The notes beneath the pieces are model-generated. The model worked only from the letters and a program-made list of their open reading frames with translations. It had not been told where the DNA came from and searched no databases. From JAAXPZ01 sp965215705 (lineage in GTDB: Bacteria > Campylobacterota > Campylobacteria > Campylobacterales > Sulfurovaceae), in the NCBI GenBank assembly GCA_965215705.1, contig CBDCEE010000002.1:1-64000 (forward strand): a DNA stretch of 64,000 nucleotides. The letters run 5' to 3'. The first letter of the stretch is position 1, and each line of letters opens with the position of its first letter. The translations under genes and the position numbers were made by a program. Positions 61,407 to 64,000 of this stretch are shown here, one piece after another.

Positions 61407-62923
61407 TGTTAGAGCCTATCTCAGTAAGTTTAGAATCCCTAAACCTTATTACACTGTCTCCTATGCTGATCGCTATTGGTGGAGCACTGCTGATCTTATT
61501 GATCGATCTTTTCAAAGACGATCTTGACAAGACACTCTATGTAATGCTGACCATGTTGATCCTCTTTGTGGATATCGGAGCGACCTACAGTCTCAATATC
61601 AATGAACGGGGCTTCTTTGATCTGATGCTGGTTGACGGACTCTCTGTGATCTCTCAACTGATCATTCTTTTGACATCAATACTGTTTATCCCATTGGCAC
61701 TGACCGCCTCGAATAAACGTTTCCATGAGTACTCCTATCCTGAGTATTTTTCTCTCTTCCTCTTTATGGTGGCAGGATTCCAGTTTATGGTTTCCAGTGA
61801 CAATCTTATCCTGATCTTTGTAGGTCTAGAGACCGCTTCACTCTCCCTCTATACCTTGATCGCGATGCATAATACGCGAGATGCCCATGAAGCAGCAGTG
61901 AAGTACTTCACGATGGGTGCTATGGCAGCCGGCTTCTTCCTGATGGGTTCTGTGGCGATCTATGCATTGACCGGATCAGTGGAGCTCTACGAAGTGGCAA
62001 AGATACTACAGTCTCAGGGCTTAGAGGGTACAGCTATGCTGCCTGTATTGGGTGGCGTGGTACTGATGCTCGTGGCAGTTGGTTTCAAAGTCTCTCTTTT
62101 CCCTTTCCATATGTGGACACCAGATGTCTATGAGGGTTCTTCTGCACCGATGGCAGGATATATGTCTATCGTGCCAAAATTGGCGATGGTGGTGGTAGCA
62201 ATGCGGATCTTTGGTATCTATATCAACCTCGATATGGAAGCAGTCTCTTATCTGATCATCATTATTGCAGTGATCACGATGACCCTCTCCAATATGATGG
62301 CACTGGTACAGAAAGATGTGAAGCGTATGCTGGCATACAGCTCCATCTCTCATGCTGGTTTCATTATGGCAGCCTTGGCACTGGGCACGACCAAAGCAAA
62401 CAGTAGTATCTTTCTCTACTATGCCTTATTTATGGTGAGCAACCTTGGCGCTTTTGCGATGCTTTGGATCTCTCAGCATAAGAAAAAGAGCTTTGACGAG
62501 CGTTATGACCATCCCTTTGAGAAATTCTCCGGTATGATCTCTGTCTCCCCCATGGCGGCGGTGATCATGGGGATCTTTATGCTCTCTTTGGCAGGCGTAC
62601 CTCCCTTCAGTCTCTTTTGGGGTAAGCTCTACTTGATCAGCTCAGTTGTAGATTTTGCCGTAGCATCTAATGAGGTTCAATATATCGTGCTGGCGATCAT
62701 TATGGTACTCAACTCTGCTATAGCAGCGTATTACTATCTGAAACTGATCGTCTATATGTTCCTCAAGGCACCTTCGACCAGTGAGACGGTGGTGTATGCC
62801 AACCAGTCCAGACCACTTAATGTAGTGATTGGTATTATGGCAGTACTGACGATCTTCTCGATCTTCTATGTACAGCCGTTGATGGAGTTCGTGACCTATC
62901 TTGTCAGCTCTAGTGGGTATTAA
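61406..62923 (+). CDS. nuoN: NADH-quinone oxidoreductase subunit N
   Basis: Third antiporter-like subunit and last gene of the operon. FVGLETASLSLYTLIAMHNTRDAHEAAVKYF in pieces and FPFHMWTPDVYEGSSAPMAGYMS in pieces are diagnostic. 505 aa, fourteen helices expected. A REP-like hairpin follows 34 bp after the stop. Confidence 0.97.
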   Translation: MLEPISVSLESLNLITLSPMLIAIGGALLILLIDLFKDDLDKTLYVMLTMLILFVDIGATYSLNINERGFFDLMLVDGLSVISQLIILLTSILFIPLALTASNKRFHEYSYPEYFSLFLFMVAGFQFMVSSDNLILIFVGLETASLSLYTLIAMHNTRDAHEAAVKYFTMGAMAAGFFLMGSVAIYALTGSVELYEVAKILQSQGLEGTAMLPVLGGVVLMLVAVGFKVSLFPFHMWTPDVYEGSSAPMAGYMSIVPKLAMVVVAMRIFGIYINLDMEAVSYLIIIIAVITMTLSNMMALVQKDVKRMLAYSSISHAGFIMAALALGTTKANSSIFLYYALFMVSNLGAFAMLWISQHKKKSFDERYDHPFEKFSGMISVSPMAAVIMGIFMLSLAGVPPFSLFWGKLYLISSVVDFAVASNEVQYIVLAIIMVLNSAIAAYYYLKLIVYMFLKAPSTSETVVYANQSRPLNVVIGIMAVLTIFSIFYVQPLMEFVTYLVSSSGY

Positions 62924-62956
62924 ACATTTTATGCCGCATGGTGCTTTAAGCTGTGG

Positions 62957-62978
62957 ATTCCGGGTCGTAGCCCGGAAT
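62957..62978. repeat. REP-like palindrome after nuoN
   Basis: ATTCCGGG-TCGTAG-CCCGGAAT, a perfect 8-bp GC-rich stem with a 6-nt loop, in the context GGATTCCGGG...CCCGGAATGACA seen as a dispersed repeat in many bacteria. It may stop transcription or protect the nuo mRNA 3' end. It occurs once in this window. Confidence 0.55.
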
Positions 62979-63069
62979 GACAGTTTGTCCATATCTTCTC
63001 CTTTCAATCCTCTCTAATCCAGTTCGGGCTAAAATACTCCTAATAAATATTTCAACTGAAAGACATACC

Positions 63070-63597
63070 ATGAAAGAGATCACACTAGAGACCAAGATAC
63101 ATGACCTGCTTAATGACTATGAGGGTATGAAAGAGATCCTCATTGGGATCAACCCAAAGTTCAAGAAACTGAATAACCCTGTACTGCGTCGAACGCTCGG
63201 TAGGGTTGCAGGCGTCAGGCAAGCCGCGATCGTGGGTGCTATGGATCCGATGGATCTACTCAATCAGCTTCGTCTGGCTGTTGGGCAGGAGAGTATCTGT
63301 GAGAGCTGTACGGAAGAGTCAGAAGCATGTCATTTACCCGAAACCAAACCGAGACCAGACTGGGTGAATGCTTCACCAAAAAGTATATTGGATGCCAATG
63401 CGATTCTGGATGCGGACAAAAACCCTCTGGCGATCGCTCGCAAAGCACTACGAGGACTGGAAGGAGAAGAGCATATCCTTCTGACAGCAGATTTCCGTCC
63501 GGAGCCGCTCATAGAGGAGTTTATCAAGGATGGCTACAGTGTCTATATAGAGGAGACTGAGGGTCTGTTTCATACCTATGTACAAAAGGCAGGCTGA
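63070..63597 (+). CDS. DUF1858 / DUF2249 two-domain protein
   Basis: 175 aa, cytoplasmic. The N-terminal DUF1858 domain (about residues 1-65: ITLETKIHDLLNDYEGMKEIL, NPVLRRTLGRVAGVRQAA) is often linked to redox proteins. A CESCTEESEAC cluster follows (about 80). The C-terminal DUF2249-like domain (about 115-172: PLAIARKALRGLEGEEHILL, LIEEFIKDGYSVYIEE) resembles TusA-like folds. The frame is open further upstream to 62977, but the conserved domain starts at the ATG at 63070. Such proteins often sit with nitrogen-oxide or sulfur redox genes; the precise role is unknown. Confidence 0.75.
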   Translation: MKEITLETKIHDLLNDYEGMKEILIGINPKFKKLNNPVLRRTLGRVAGVRQAAIVGAMDPMDLLNQLRLAVGQESICESCTEESEACHLPETKPRPDWVNASPKSILDANAILDADKNPLAIARKALRGLEGEEHILLTADFRPEPLIEEFIKDGYSVYIEETEGLFHTYVQKAG

Positions 63598-63600
63598 TCC

Positions 63601-63888
63601 ATGCAGCGTATGACGATCAAAGCCTATGCCATCAAACATAAGCTCAGTATCTACAATGTGATGAAGATGGTACGGGCAGAGAAGTTACACACAGACGTTG
63701 TTGAAACGCAAGGTAAAGAGCTGACCTATATCTTGGTAGAGGCGGAGCAAGAGGCACGCATACGTGATCAGATCATTCCTACCAAAGATCCAGATCAAAG
63801 AACCCTTGAAGAGGAGGTATCTCTTCTCAAAGCAGAAGTAGCCATGCTCAAAAGAGAAGTAGCCGCACTCAAAAGTGTCAGGAATTAG
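63601..63888 (+). CDS. Small helix-turn-helix protein with C-terminal coiled coil
   Basis: 95 aa. Residues 4-35 (TIKAYAIKHKLSIYNVMKMVRAEKLHT in pieces) look like a MerR/excisionase-type winged helix. Residues 65-92 form a heptad coiled coil (LEEEVSLLKAEVAMLKREVAALK in pieces), suggesting a dimer. It starts 3 nt after the DUF1858 gene and is probably co-transcribed. An alternative start is ATG 63610. Its end overlaps the converging miaA gene by 11 nt. Function unknown. Confidence 0.65.
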   Translation: MQRMTIKAYAIKHKLSIYNVMKMVRAEKLHTDVVETQGKELTYILVEAEQEARIRDQIIPTKDPDQRTLEEEVSLLKAEVAMLKREVAALKSVRN

Positions 63889-64000
63889 GGGAGAGTATCT
63901 GTCGGTAGATCTCTTCAGCACTTCCTTCGAATGTTTCTGCAAACTGTGAGCGGTTGAAGGTATTTTGTCTTTTGGCGAGGCGTGTGGTGTGGGTGCTTAT
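63878..64000 (-). CDS. miaA: tRNA dimethylallyltransferase, C-terminal end (partial)
   Basis: The last 40 residues of a minus-strand gene that runs off the window. Translation reads TTRLAKRQNTFNRSQFAETF, then EEIYRQILSPNS and a TGA stop at 63878-63880. TRxLAKRQxTFNRSQF matches the C-terminal TRxxAKRQxTWFRxQ block of MiaA, which modifies A37 of UNN-decoding tRNAs. Too short for certainty. Confidence 0.65.
   Translation of the reverse strand: MSTHTTRLAKRQNTFNRSQFAETFEGSAEEIYRQILSPNS

Noticed and set aside
62977..63069. Upstream extension of the DUF1858 gene
   Set aside because: The residues lack similarity to the family, and the extension begins in the REP-like palindrome. The ATG at 63070 matches the domain start.
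1..64000. CRISPR array or rRNA operon
   Set aside because: No regularly spaced direct repeats and no rRNA-like stretches were found when reading through the intergenic regions.

Overview
The window looks like the chromosome of a Campylobacterota (epsilonproteobacterial) chemolithotroph, close to Sulfurovum or Sulfurimonas. The main reason is the respiratory complex I locus (45.4-62.9 kb): classical NuoE and NuoF are missing and are replaced by a 108-residue protein and a GltD-like flavoprotein, followed by two consecutive NuoG genes. The zinc-type S14 and L36, the kdsD-kdsB-kdsA operon and the CDC48-like AAA protein fit this placement. The genus is an inference; no 16S gene is present.

Layout. 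0-3.3 kb: AT-rich mobile DNA, with a tyrosine recombinase whose 5' flank is cut off by a complete IS21-family element. 3.3-6.7 kb: an unrecognised two-ended membrane protein, a membrane fatty acid desaturase and an AqpZ-like aquaporin. 6.8-15.0 kb: an AT-rich amino acid block. It holds an Aap-type polar amino acid ABC transporter, glycine C-acetyltransferase, threonine dehydrogenase and a Cys/Met-metabolism PLP enzyme. The block lies between a decayed 3' end of a P-loop ATPase gene and an intact ATPase gene in the same orientation, so it looks like inserted cargo. 16.1-32.5 kb: the S10-spc-alpha ribosomal protein superoperon with secY, map, infA and rpoA, interrupted after infA by a convergent acyl-CoA synthetase. 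L22 carries a long Lys/Ala-rich plus helix-hairpin-helix tail.

32.5-35.1 kb: a FIST-domain sensor kinase and an OmpR-type response regulator. 35.1-37.7 kb: the Kdo operon kdsD-kdsB-kdsA on the minus strand, then tRNA-Glu(UUC). 37.9-43.4 kb: a small lipoprotein, endonuclease IV, and a lipid-use cassette (lipase-like lipoprotein, FadL-type porin, acyl-CoA ligase). 43.5-45.2 kb: an AAA+ ATPase with an altered Walker B. 45.4-62.9 kb: the 15-gene nuo operon. 62.9-64 kb: a DUF1858/DUF2249 redox-like protein, a small HTH/coiled-coil protein and the C-terminal end of miaA.

The housekeeping blocks (ribosomal, nuo, Kdo) are dense operons with overlaps of 1-20 nt or short gaps. The accessory regions are AT-rich, have long spacers and carry their own promoter-like boxes. 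No rRNA operon or CRISPR array is visible. The observations most worth following are the hybrid complex I input module with its divergent tandem NuoG pair, the repeat-bounded amino acid block, the L22 tail, and a predicted three-way-junction leader upstream of rpsJ.
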